DNA of 64,000 bases, taken from contig JAMZAV010000919.1 in NCBI GenBank assembly GCA_024449915.1, forward strand, positions 62,001 through 126,000, read 5' to 3'. Made by a program: the position numbers and the translations under genes. This document shows positions 51,920 through 63,446 of this stretch, one piece after another (within the stretch, counting starts at the first letter, position 1; each line of letters opens with the position of its first letter). The notes under the pieces are model-generated. The model did not search any database and was not told where the DNA came from. It saw nothing but the letters and a program-made list of their open reading frames with translations. This DNA comes from Sweltsa coloradensis. Taxonomy: Eukaryota > Arthropoda > Insecta > Plecoptera > Chloroperlidae.

Positions 51920-52309
51920 CTTTGCGTGTGCACGATCGAGGACCAGCTCGAGAAGTTTTATGTTGGAGTGTCCCCACTATCAGGAGATCCTTATCACAAG
52001 GTCGGTATAACCCAGTAGCGGCTCGAGGAGGACTCACGTGACTTGTCTCAGGTATCGCCCCCTTCGATATCCCTCTTCAACATAACATACTGGACAATAC
52101 ATTTATAAGTGCGTAATTGCATTCGTAACCATCACTTACTCAAGTGAATAAGCCTGACTATTTTCGTACATGCAAACTTCTCAATGGCGAGATAAGTAAT
52201 TGCCGATTTTTTATTTCAGCAAGGCTAAAACAGAGAGATTCTGCTGAATTTGCAAGACATACGTTGCTATTTTTGTTAGAGCTAATCCCGATATTTAAAT
52301 CGTAGCCTA
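51920..52309. promoter_or_regulatory. Presumed carboxypeptidase promoter and 5' UTR
   Basis: The upstream side of the - strand gene. No TATA box, initiator or 5' UTR intron could be assigned; the call rests on position only. Confidence 0.35.
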
Positions 52310-52858
52310 ACATATCTTCAAACACAACAAATTTCCAACATAATGTTTAAGTTGTTTCCATTGTCTTAATTTATTTTCATAAACAATTTTTTCGTAAGTT
52401 TTTGTTTTCTCAAGACAAAGTATCTTTCCTAATTTACAACTTGTCATTACAACAATCGAGCATAACAAATAGCAATAAGTTTGTCGTGTGGCCCCGATAG
52501 CTGATTTGAAAAACCATCGGTATACCTATTGTTATTATTATTATTGATTGATTGATATAAATCTCCGTACAAGTTTACTTCGACTGGGGCTCAAACCCAG
52601 AACCTCCAGTTCTAAAAGGTATCGATGGTGTTGCCAAATCAGCTATCGGGACCGCACGACAAACTTGTACTAAATTGCTATTTGTTGTGCACGATTGTTG
52701 TGATGACAACAAGTTGTAAATTATTAAAGGTACTTTGTCTTGTGACAACAAATAGGCCTACTTATAAAAAAATTGTTTATGAAAATAAATTAAAACGAAG
52801 AAAACAATAAAATATTTTGTTGGAAATTTGCCGTGTTTGAAGATCTGTTAAGATGTGT
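52310..52858. mobile_element. ~550-bp foldback element with a tRNA-like centre
   Basis: Arms 52312-52530 and 52625-52858 are reverse complements over most of their length (AGCTGATTTG near 52500, CAAATCAGCT near 52636; TCAAACACAACAAATTTCC on the left and its relative on the right). The centre has ATT repeats and a - strand B-box-like AACTGGAGGTTCTGGGTTTG. Confidence 0.7.
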
Positions 52859-53167
52859 TATATAATATAATAATTATCGTTTGTTGGATGTTAATTACAC
52901 ATATTTTGTCAACACCGGATCTCCACTTGTACCGGCATAATGTCAAGTAATTCAATGTATATACATTATTTGTTAAACTTCTGGCTGCTCCTATTATAAT
53001 AGATGGTTTTCGTTTTCTTTCTGTTGTATGTGTGGTGGTGGCGGCCGATTTCTCGTCGCCATCCTAACATTTGCTCTTCGGACTGTGGAAACTACGAAAA
53101 CAACGTTAGGATGGAAGCTGTCTCGGAATCTAGAAGTATAAAAATAGTAGACGTATAGTATATTTTT

Positions 53168-53382
53168 GATTCGCGGGTGTTCGCACTGTCCATACCACTG
53201 ATTGCTATATTTCCTATTAAAAAATATCGATCTTTGGTTGGTTATCGCTCACTCGTCGATTGCGTCGGGGCCTACAGGGTTGGCTTGGTCGCTTTGATTT
53301 AAAGTCCTCCACTGAAAATCAGTTATATAACTGAGTGGATAGACTCTAAATACAATTTATTTTATTTTATTTATTTATTTAT
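53168..53382 (+). repeat. tRNA-SINE family S1, 5'-truncated copy
   Basis: Starts within the body (GATTCGCGGGTGTTCGCACT) and runs to the (TTTA)n tail; very close to the copy at 32853-33259. Confidence 0.85.
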
Positions 53383-53529
53383 CGTTCGTTGTTCAGAAAC
53401 TTAGGAATGATTCTACACTTGATAAGAATAACTGTCTTTTGTGTTTCTATGTGGGTTGAAAATCTATTTGTTTTAATGCTGTATGTTATGTAGCTTCCTT
53501 TGAATTATGCCTTTCACCAATATAATTAA

Positions 53530-53720
53530 TAGGACAGTATAGTAGTTACCTTTTTCTGTGTCCACATTTTCTTGATCTCAATTGCAAGTTTTCTTTAGTT
53601 GTATTTTGTAAACATTTATTGTTCCATGTGCTCGACGTTATGACATATTGGGACAGCAACATCAATAAGGGTATAGTTTCTTGTATCTTCCAAAATAATT
53701 ATGTCCGGTTTGTTGTAATG
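53530..53720 (-). pseudogene. Non-LTR retrotransposon remnant
   Basis: The - strand reads KPDIIILEDTRNYTLIDVAV and then PICHNVEHMEQ, with KLAIEIKKMWTQKKVT after two stops. The DVAVP..HNV and EIKKMW blocks are known from the region after the reverse transcriptase in many non-LTR elements. Confidence 0.6.
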
Positions 53721-53894
53721 TATGGTTTAGTCTGTTATAACACTGTGTGGTCATAGTAAAGTGTGAACATTTTACCATCAACAATATTTTAGGCATTTAT
53801 TAATTTTGTAGTAAGGTGTGTGTGTGTGTCAATAAGGTTACACTTGACTGCTAGTTTTTGATGAATTATATTTTCGTTAATAATTATATCAAAT

Positions 53895-54235
53895 TAATAT
53901 CGAACCCTATTTCCAACTAGGTCGGGTAGGGGGTGGGAGGTTCCCACCACATTCTTGGCTCCCCGGGGTTATCGAAGCCGGCTAGCCATGCCTGACGCTT
54001 CTCCCACATCATCTTTTTCTTCCTCTGCATCATCAACTTCACTTTCTTCCTCTCCTCTGTCTTCTTCGTCGGGGACCTCCACCAGTATTTTCCATATTTT
54101 TCGTTCTTCCCAACATCTTTCCTGGTTAATTCTTTCCCAAGCTGCATTTCTCTTTTTCAAATCCATTGCTATTAACTTCTTCCCATCTCAGTCTGGGCCT
54201 CCACTATTATTCATATATATCATATATTAATATTA
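53895..54235 (-). pseudogene. Non-LTR retrotransposon 3' end
   Basis: Acidic, glutamate-rich open frame on the - strand (EVPDEEDRGEEESEVDDAEE) ending near CCGACCTAGTTGGAAATAGG, like the 3' ends at 7740 and 21850. Confidence 0.6.
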
Positions 54236-57200
54236 TCCATTATTATTATACTAAAATATTAAGTAAAGTTGTTTTACAGCAACGTACTTCATCGAATGTG
54301 ATATGTTGTGAAATTGCCTCGTGATCACAATCATAGCACTTAACACCATTTAGAAAGCATAGTTTTCCTTCTGATATTGAATTTGTGTCATTTGTGTCAT
54401 TAGTGATAGATATATGAAAAACAAACATTATTGCGTGTTACCTAATATTTGGTCTGTGACTGTGCTTATTGAAACGCTTTTCGAAACCTCCCATGTGATA
54501 AGGATGGAATCAGAGTTTTGGCTGTAGGCCTAATAGATGTGTGCAAAGACTTCAAGATTATATTGGCTGTACAGAGGGAATATTTCGAGCTACTTTAAGT
54601 TACATATTTTTAAACATTGTTGTTCAAAATGTGATTTGTTAAGCACATTATGGTTAGATGTTAAATGTTATAATTGATAGAAAATAATAAATATATAAAT
54701 AAAAATAATTCATTATAACCTTTTTCAATTATCTTAGATGCATTTGAAAAAATTAACCCCTTTTAGGCATATTTTAAGATATGCCTTAAACATTCGATTG
54801 TTTTGATCATAACATCTTACTGATAAAATTGGAATTCTATTGATTCCATGGAGTCTTACATTACAAATCTATTTTTTAAGCAATTTATTGTCCTGCTAAT
54901 AACGAGGTACTGATATTATACTACTGCCTCAAGGATCTATTCTTAACCCAGTAACGTTCCTTCTGTAAACAAATGACTAACCATTCTTCATTAAAGATAA
55001 TATAGAACTATTTTCTGATAACTTCAGTCAAAGGGCCCCCAAAAACCCCCAAACATTATATCTTGTAACTGTGGTTTTACACGAATTTTTCAATTTTTTA
55101 TCATGAAATTAATTTGCGAAAATTGGCGTTTTGGAAAAGTTCTTAAATCAGCTTTAACTTGCTTCTTTTTTGTTCCACATAGATACTAGAGCATCATACC
55201 AATCTAAAATGGCCCTTTAATATATCGTGCCTTGTCTTGAAACTGAAATACACACTCAAACACGCAAAAATATGCATTCCAAAATCACACCCCTTCTTGG
55301 TATATATATTTTGACCGAACCACTTGCCCAAATAACGAAACAAAATATAGAGGATTTACAGAAACGGCTGTCGAGTACGTCAATAATGCCTAGTATTTTT
55401 TCGGATCAGCATCCTCCAAGGTCACGGGGCATAAAGATCGTCCCCATGTTATTTATCATGGGAGATTTTTGCCGATGGGACCTAGCTCGAAAAATACAAA
55501 GTTCGACATTTTTTCCAGGTCAAGGTGGACCCAATAATTTTTATGTTGATTTCTAAATTCATATCTAGTTAGCCAGAATGCAACATATTTTTTTGAGTTT
55601 CGAGAGTAAATTCATTAACAGAGCGTGGACTTTGAACGAGGAAATGATTCTAAAAATTCAATGAACAACGGTTACTTTTCTCCAACTGTTAACATAAACT
55701 TCATTGGCATCATAAGGATGAAATCATAATAGGTCTAGGCACTGCAATAACTTAAAAAGAAAACTAAATTCTGTCTTTTTGGCCATGATATCTATTATGG
55801 CACATTCAAATATAAATAAGTACAGCAAAATGTGTATACTTTTCAAATTTTCAAGCTCGATTACGTTATGTATTGTATTCTGGGGACTATCGCCAGCCAC
55901 GAATACAATCTTAATTGATTAAATGGTTTTTAAGCATAACCTCTTTTTAAGGACAGTTTTTTATTGACAGCAATTGCCACAAAAAAAAATTCGCTACTGG
56001 AGTCCCAGTCACGGTAAATTTTTACGACAATTGCTGGGAGTCAAATCTTTATTATATTTTCTTTGTCCTAAAAGCTATGTACGGCGCTATAGGTATACCA
56101 GAAACGTGGGCAAAATCATCATTGCAGAGAAGTCTCATTCATTAAACACAAAATTTTGACTTTGTGCAGTACCTATACAAATAAAAAACGTAAAAAAAAA
56201 AAAAAACGCAAAAGAGGAGGCGATAACGCGTGCCAATTCGTCTAGTCAATACAATGTCTGGACGACACAATACTAACATTACATACATTCTCTCCAAATC
56301 ACGGTAGTCGATAGATAAGCCTCTTCACCGATTATCGTATCTTTACCAAATATATCTTGAAATTGTTTAAACTACATTTCAAACATCATAATAACATCAA
56401 AACGATCACGCATTTAAAACCATTGTTCATAATCATAACAACTGTTTCTATGACATTTGACAACTTTGACAACGCTAAAATTGACAACGCGAAGTGAGAG
56501 ATACTACAACCTAGGCCTAGACGAGCTATGTTGAGTGTGGGAAATGAAAGTAGTTTCGAGTAAAGGACAGGAGATCGAGAAAAGGTCAACGACCAGGCCT
56601 TAGAAACTATATTTTTTTCTTCGTAAGGATGCCCCAATCAGTTCTACCCAGTTTGGGTAGAATATACGAGAATATATACTAGGGCTGATTGAAGAGACCA
56701 AAATCGAATGACGGAAGAAAACTACAGAAAAACTTTCAGTCGGGATTGCCTGTGGAAAGGAAGTGACCTTCCGATTCAAAGTCTCAACGCGTTAATCATG
56801 TGCCACTCCTGTCGGTTGAGTGAAGTGTTGATTAGCCTAATCTTACGAGGAAATTCCTTGACTTTTCCTCAATTTTGTGTTTGGAACGCAGAATAAGTGA
56901 CAATATTGACAATAAACTCTTAGTATTTCATCTAATTGTATTCAAGAAGATTATCGTGGTGTGATATTATTGTTTGCAAGATAATCGAGAAGCCGAATGT
57001 CTTACCAATCATTGTAATATCTAGAGGTCATCATTCAGATACGAGCTTTCATTTTGAAGCTTGATCTTGTTTAGTTACCATACGCAATATTATCACGTGT
57101 TGCGCGATGGCTCAAGTGGGCTATTTTGGGTCATTTTAATAGATAGTGTGCATGACCTCGTCTACATTACGATCATTTTACATGGGTTGCACAATAACGC

Positions 57201-57384
57201 GGATAAAAACGTAGACGTTAGAACGCGGGTTGGAATTATCTTTACTCGAGTAAAAACTACCGAGTTATACTTGAATTATGTATAACAGATGGACGCCAAC
57301 TCTACCGTCGAGCATCAACGATAACCGTCGGTGGCCAATATTAATTTAGAATCGCACACAACTTTTCACACGGACTAACAGCTA
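54236..57384. other. Long stretch without recognised genes
   Basis: AT-rich. An open frame at 55227-55556 (109 codons, + strand) has no recognisable domain and no splice context that I trust. I see no other structure. Confidence 0.4.
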
Positions 57385-58073
57385 CTAGGGAAACGCCAAA
57401 GTCGTTGTTAAACGAGTGAGTGAGTGAGCCAAGTGTTGAGTACCCGGGAACATCCCCTTTCCTCCCCTATACCTAAGGATCTAGCCCAGTATGGAGAATG
57501 ATACCGGCTACTCCACACATGGCTTACTCACTCGTTTAACAACGACTTTGGCGTTTCTCTAGATATTTAAATTGAACATTTGAAATGCGAATCGTGTTCA
57601 AAACGTATTAGCGTAGAACATTAACAAATTTCCAAGATAAAACAAAATCACCTAAGTTTTATTTCCCATTTAACACCCCTCAAAAATAATATGTGGGTGT
57701 AAAAATATAAAAAAAGTTCGAGCTAACGGGTATCGAACCTCAACCCTCCGTGTGGTAGGCTAAATGCTTACCAATAGGCCATGCAAGCCACGTAGATGTG
57801 GTCCCGATAGCTGCTACTAAACAAATGCTATCGATATTTTAAAAATCACATTTTTATTTATTGTAGGATTAAATCGCAATGGATCTAGTTGATTTTGTTA
57901 GCAGTTCTCAGTAAATTCGTACCGGATGTCTGTTTAAAATTTCAGCCCAATCTGTTCAGCGGTTCGGCTGATTTCCTACGTACAGACAGACAGACAGATA
58001 GACAGACAGAATCACAGAATGAGAACCGTTCGAGTTGAATGGAGACACTCGGTCGCTCCGCTCCCTCGTTTAA
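57385..58073 (-). mobile_element. Rolling-circle-like element RC-12, unit 1 of a tandem pair
   Basis: Cap CTAGGGAAACGCCAAAGTCG preceded by A, then TTAAACGAG; right end CTCGTTTAA. Includes a second, inverted cap (to 57562) making a palindromic 178-bp head, and a - strand tRNA-like segment (B box GGTTCGATACCC complement near 57725). Confidence 0.8.
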
Positions 58074-58745
58074 CTAGGGAAACGCCAAAGTCGTTGTTAA
58101 ACGAGTGAGTGAACCAAGTGTTGAGTACCCGGGAACATCCCCTTTCCTCCTCTATACCTAAGGCTGGATCTAGCTCAGTATGGAGAATTATACCGGGTAC
58201 TCAACACATGGATTACTCACTCATTTAACAACGACTTTGCGTTTCCCTAGTTTAAATTGAACATTCAAAATGCGAATCGTGTTCAAAACGTATTAGCGTA
58301 AAACATTAACAAATTTCCAATATAAAACATGCAAAATCACCTAATTTTTATTTCCCATTAAACACCCCTCAAAAATAATATGTGTGTCTTAAAATATAAA
58401 AAAGATCTACCCAACGGGTATCGAACCCCAACCCTCCATGTGGTAGGCTACATGCTTACCAAAAGGCCATGCAAGCCACGTTATTGTCGTCCCGCTAGCT
58501 GCTACTAAACAAATGCTTTCGATATTTTAAAAAATCACATTTTTATTATTGTGAAATTGAATCGCAATGGATCTAGCTGATTTTGTTAGCAGTTCTCAGT
58601 AAACTCGTAACGGATATCTGTTTAAAATTTCAGCCCAATCTGTTCAGCGGTTCGGCTGATTTTCGACGTACAGACAGACAGAATCACAGAATGAGACCCG
58701 TACGAGTTGAATGGAGAAACTCGGTCGCTCCGCTCCCTCGTTTAA
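58074..58745 (-). mobile_element. Rolling-circle-like element RC-13, unit 2 of a tandem pair
   Basis: Begins at the base after unit 1 with the same cap and ends CTCGTTTAA followed by T. Same internal order as unit 1, with scattered differences. Confidence 0.8.
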
Positions 58746-58884
58746 TAATATTTGGTGTAGGTGAAATATTAAATAGAGCTTTCTAGAAACACTAACAACA
58801 TTAATGGTCGGTGTAATAATTTGTTTTTCGGATGAATCTCTTCAGGTGTCTAACTATGTATATTGGAGTTAGGACAAATTTATT

Positions 58885-58965
58885 GTGAAGGGATGTCCGA
58901 GGGCTGTTTAAGAGGACTCAATATTTTGCATTCGCATTAAACGACTGAGGAAAACCTTGGTAAAA
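58885..58965 (-). repeat. Fragment of the tRNA-SINE seen at 45975
   Basis: GAGGGCTGTTTAAGAGGACT and the following GCATTCGCATTAA are the reverse complement of that SINE's body. Confidence 0.65.
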
Positions 58966-59013
58966 ACTTCATTCAGAATTGCTGTTCCCTCCCGAATCAG
59001 TAGCAGCACTGTG

Positions 59014-60111
59014 CACGGAGAAAAATATTTACCAAACAATTATTATTGCTAACTTTATTCTGCTGTTCCAGCAATATTTTCGGTGAATTTACAGAACAGG
59101 TATGCTGAAACAGCGATACAGTTACTGCTAACTCTTAAAATAAAATATCCAGCATGATATTTCGCTGCAACAGCAGAATATTTTGCTAGCAGTTACTTAG
59201 CGAAACATTCTACTCCTCTAGCAAAATATTCTGCCAAATTTACCGAACGTTTCGCTGATTATATGAATGAAGCGATATGTATTGCAAACTACCTCGCGAG
59301 ACCTGCGCGAGATTTGACGAGACAGTTTACAGTGCGCACGCCACGAGGAAGAAATAGCAAAGTGAAGCACCGAGCATCAAGCATGGTCGTTTACTTACTT
59401 TTCAGTTATGTGTACCTATGACTGTGAGGTTTAACAACAAAGTAGTTGCAAATAATAAAGGTGTGTATAAGACAACAGGTGATTATATAGTGCAATTATT
59501 ATTATGTCTTATACCTAATTTGTACCGTGCTGATAAACCCAGATAAATAGCTATTTACAAATTATAACTTCGTTGCAGATAACGAGACAACAACGGAAGG
59601 CGGCAAAAGTACAGAAACTCTGAAGCAAACTATACAACCATTTGTGATTGTCGGAGGAAAAAAAGAAACAATGCCGTCGTGTGTTTTTCAATATCGAAAA
59701 ACTCTCGCGTGTATCTGTGGGAATTTTTTTGTGAAAATAATTAGATTATAACATTGTGATATTTTAATAAATTTGTTATTGCCACGAACGAGCGACATTT
59801 TGTCCCAAGCCAGCAGTATGTTTTGCTGAACCAGCATAACGCTCTGTAATTCCAGCAAAATTTTCTGCTGGACCAGCATAACGTTCTGTAATCCCAGCAA
59901 AACATTATGCTGACCAGCAGAATATTCTGTAATCCTAGCGGAACGTTCTGTAATCCAAGCACAACGTTCTGTAATCCCAGCAAAACTGTTAATACTCGTT
60001 CACTGTTTTCAGCAGAATGTTTCTTTGTCCTCATAGTAGTAATATGTTTTGCTGATGGTGCAGAATGTTTTGTGTTTTCAGCAATAATTCTGTAAATATT
60101 TTTTCTCTGTG
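59014..60111. mobile_element. CACTA-like element C3 (1.1 kb)
   Basis: Left end CACGGAGAAAAATATTTACC, right end (reverse complement) CACAGAGAAAAAATATTTAC; TG on both sides. The interior holds short repeats such as ACGTTCTGTAATCC and CCAGCAAAA, densest at 59810-59990, like subterminal arrays. The frames seen in it are repeat artefacts. Confidence 0.65.
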
Positions 60112-60132
60112 TGGGTAACGTTCTGTGTAGGC

Positions 60133-60170
60133 AGAGTCGATAAAGAAGTTTTCCCCTCTTTATCGACTCT
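60133..60170. repeat. 14-bp perfect hairpin
   Basis: AGAGTCGATAAAGA and TCTTTATCGACTCT with a 10-nt loop. Function unknown. Confidence 0.75.
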
Positions 60171-60182
60171 GGTGTAGGTTAA

Positions 60183-60937
60183 TTAGACGAGTGAGCACAG
60201 CGAAACGAAGTCCATAACGCTACTCGATCGGGTCTTCGTCGTGACTTACTAATGTGTCTGTTAAATGTTTAAATGTTTGTAAAATGTTTGTCTCCGGTCC
60301 CAAACGGCCGAACGACCAAACAGATTAAGCCGAAATAATTAAACAGACATCCGTGACCAGTTAACCGAGAACTGCTAGCATTATGAAAAAAATACGTTGC
60401 GATTTAAACCAACAAGAAATAATAAATTGAAAAATATGCTTGAAATGCGTAGGTTTCATTTTAACAACAATGCTTTTGTTCTTGAAAAGTCATTTTTATC
60501 GAACAATTTTTGGCAGGCTGTGATAACATGCATAGCAGTGACCAAGGTTCCCCTAAATTCCGCTGGGACATTAAGTAAACCTTGCAATCTTTACTCGTAT
60601 TTCGTACTGGCTATGTGTTCCATAGTATTGTCACGGTTGATGTAGACTAAACTGCGTTATATGCATACCAAAATAAAATCCATAAACTACAAAATCTTTT
60701 CAGGGGATTGAACCCAGGTCTCCCACATTCCGGGTATAAGGGCGCCTTAGCCAAATATACTATGGAAACGCTAAAGTCGTTGATAGACGAGTGAGTGAGC
60801 CATATGTTAAATACCCAGTATCATTCCCCATACTGGGCTTTATCCGGCCTTAGGTATGGGGGAAGAAAGGGGATGTTCCCGGGTATTCAACACATGGCTC
60901 ACTCACTCGTCTATCAACGACTTTGGCGTTTCCCTAG
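60183..60937 (+). mobile_element. Rolling-circle-like element RC-14
   Basis: 5' end TTAGACGAGTGAGCACAGCG preceded by A; 3' end CGTCTATCAACGACTTTGGC then GTTTCCCTAG followed by T. Relative of RC-5 without its SINE insertion; has the inverted inner cap at about 60764. Confidence 0.75.
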
Positions 60938-62100
60938 TAACCTCAATTCAATTTCAATTTCAATAAATTTTATTATTTAAAAAAAATACATTGAACCATT
61001 TACCATGCAATATTACAAATAACAAGACATACACCACTGCACATTAACATTCTCGAGAGAAAAAAAAGAAGCCCACATAGGGTAACACCTGTGTGTGAGC
61101 AGCGCAGTAGAAAATTAAATTTAAATTCTAATCAAGGAGACATGATGCATAAAAAACATAATAATACTACTATACTACTACTATAATAAGTTGTTTCCGT
61201 AAGTTGTAAACCAAATTTCAGTTAAAATGCAAGTTGTGAGTGCAACAAAATCGGTAAAGATAATTCATTCGTTACATAATATAGAAGATTCTAATTCGAG
61301 AGGTCGACAATTCGATACGGCCACCAGCAATCCGTCAAAAGTCGATATTCTGTTGAGCCATGTAAAATAGCACATGTACATTTTCTATACAATCCACAAA
61401 TAAAACCCATTAGTTAATAGTTATGTGAAGAGAGGCAATTGTCTCCGAGTAGGTGTTATATAACAATTAATTTATGTGCATGTACTTGGGTTGGGTACAT
61501 CTGTTGTCTGTGCCAGACATGCTTTAAGGACAATGCGCTATACTTATCTCATTCATTGCACTATCTGTGAAGAATATTCAATCAGATAGAAACATGAGAC
61601 CGATCAAATCATGCACACACACAATCACACAATCAAATACACAGACATCTCCAATAAGTTGACAATCACAGCAATCACAGACCAAAGTTTAGTAAAATAA
61701 CCGATACCGATTATAATAAATAATAAATACGATTTCTTGTTGAGCGTGTCGATGTTGTCCGTATAATGTCCGTACGTCACAACTCATTGTATAGCAGCCT
61801 CTCAGCTTGAGAGTTTTATTCATATTCAAGACAACATCCAACACCTTTTTATTACGTTGCACCGACTTGTTACAGGACGAATCCAAAGTCACCGTTAAAA
61901 GTAAATTAGAAACTATATCTGAATTTAAAGAACCCATACCTAACCATGAATAATGATTTCGAACTATAAGTCTACCAAGTTAGTTTATCATTGTTGCTGA
62001 TGAGAGAATGACATCGATAATGTAATATAACATTCTTTATGTATATAAAGTTACAATAGTAAATGAGTTTTATAATCATTGTGCGTGATATTTTCCTAAA
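60938..62100. other. Stretch without recognised features
   Basis: AT-rich, no gene; no repeat shared with the rest of the window was noticed. Confidence 0.4.
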
Positions 62101-62256
62101 GCTATTTGTAACACATATAATAGCTCATTAGGTGCCTTCGTGGTGAATGCTGGAAATCAAGATAAAAATAATATAAACTATTAGGGATGGGGGTTGACAA
62201 AATGTGGTTTTTATAATGAGGATATGCCGATTGGGTTAAAACACACTAAAACATAA

Positions 62257-63056
62257 TTGGATGAGCGAAGCGAAGACTTCAATTTCACCGACCCCCCAAA
62301 AAATTTAGCTCGGGTGTTTTTTTGTTTTGTTTTTGTTATTTTGTTTGTTTTTTTTGTTTTTTTTGTTTTTTTTGTTTTTTCGTTTTTCTGGCGTTCGCTC
62401 TCTACCGGGCAAACGGCATATGCGATTTTGATGAAAATTTGACAGGACCTTCGAAATCTCTGAACTTAGACTTGCTACGTTTTTGGGTACAATCGAAGAA
62501 ATATTTCTCATGAATATCGTACTTTTACGATTTTTTTCGATTTTTAGTGCGATATTTTCGTGACATTTGGGCCGATTCTGACCAAACAGGTGGGGCTACA
62601 ACGTTTATATTTCACATGCACATTAAGGTAATGGTGATGTATTGACGTTTGAAAGAAAAAGTTGAAAAAGTTAGCCAGAATCTATAGAAATAAAGGTTTT
62701 AATTTGAGTTTTTTGAGGTGTTAAATATTAAAACCTTTATTGCTATAGATTCTTGCTAACTTTTTCAACTTTTACTGTCAAAAGTCAATACATCACCCTT
62801 ACCTTAATGTCCATGTGAAATATGAACGTTGTAGCCCCACCCGTTTGGTCAGAATCCGCCCAAATAGCACGAAAATATAGATTTTAGATCTTTCTCACAG
62901 CCTTATAACAAACAATCAAAGATCCAACAGACCTAATGATTGCTTTATATGGGCCGTGTTAATATGTTTTTAATATTTTAAATTAATATTAACATTTTAT
63001 AATTAAAAAGCTCGTCCATCAACGCGACTAAAAAAAGCGTTTGCGAAGCTTCCTAG
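62257..63056 (+). mobile_element. Rolling-circle-like element RC-15 inside the satellite
   Basis: 5' end TTGGATGAGCGAAGCGAAGA preceded by A; 3' end GCGTTTGCGAAGCTTCCTAG followed by T. Empty monomers at 63690 and 63970 read ACATAATTTTAATAC across the site, so the insertion is at A^T with no duplication. Confidence 0.8.
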
Positions 63057-63378
63057 TTTTAATAACTAATTAGAATAAAAATTCAATTTTTGGTTAGAGC
63101 TATGAATTATTCCAATTTTAGGGGATTATTTAGGAGGTGATGGGGGTGGAATATCGCTTGCCTCTCGCCGGATTAATCTTTACCATCATGACAAATTTCA
63201 TGCTTATAACTCATTCGGTGCCTTCTTGGTGAATCCTGGAAATCAAGGTAAAAATAATATAAACTATTAGGGATGGGGGTTGAAAAATCTGGTTTAGGAA
63301 ATGAGAATAGACCGATTGGGCTAAAACACATTAAACGTAATTTACTAATTTGAATAAAAATTCAATTTTGGGTAAGAG

Positions 63379-63446
63379 CTATTATTATTATTATTATTAT
63401 TATATTATTATTATTATTATTATTTAGCTATTATTATTATTATTAG
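63379..63446 (+). repeat. (ATT)n microsatellite
   Basis: ATT repeats inside one satellite monomer, lengthening it to about 350 bp. Confidence 0.85.

Noticed and set aside
55227..55556. 109-codon open frame as a gene
   Set aside because: No domain, no splice context and no codon-use signal that I can see.
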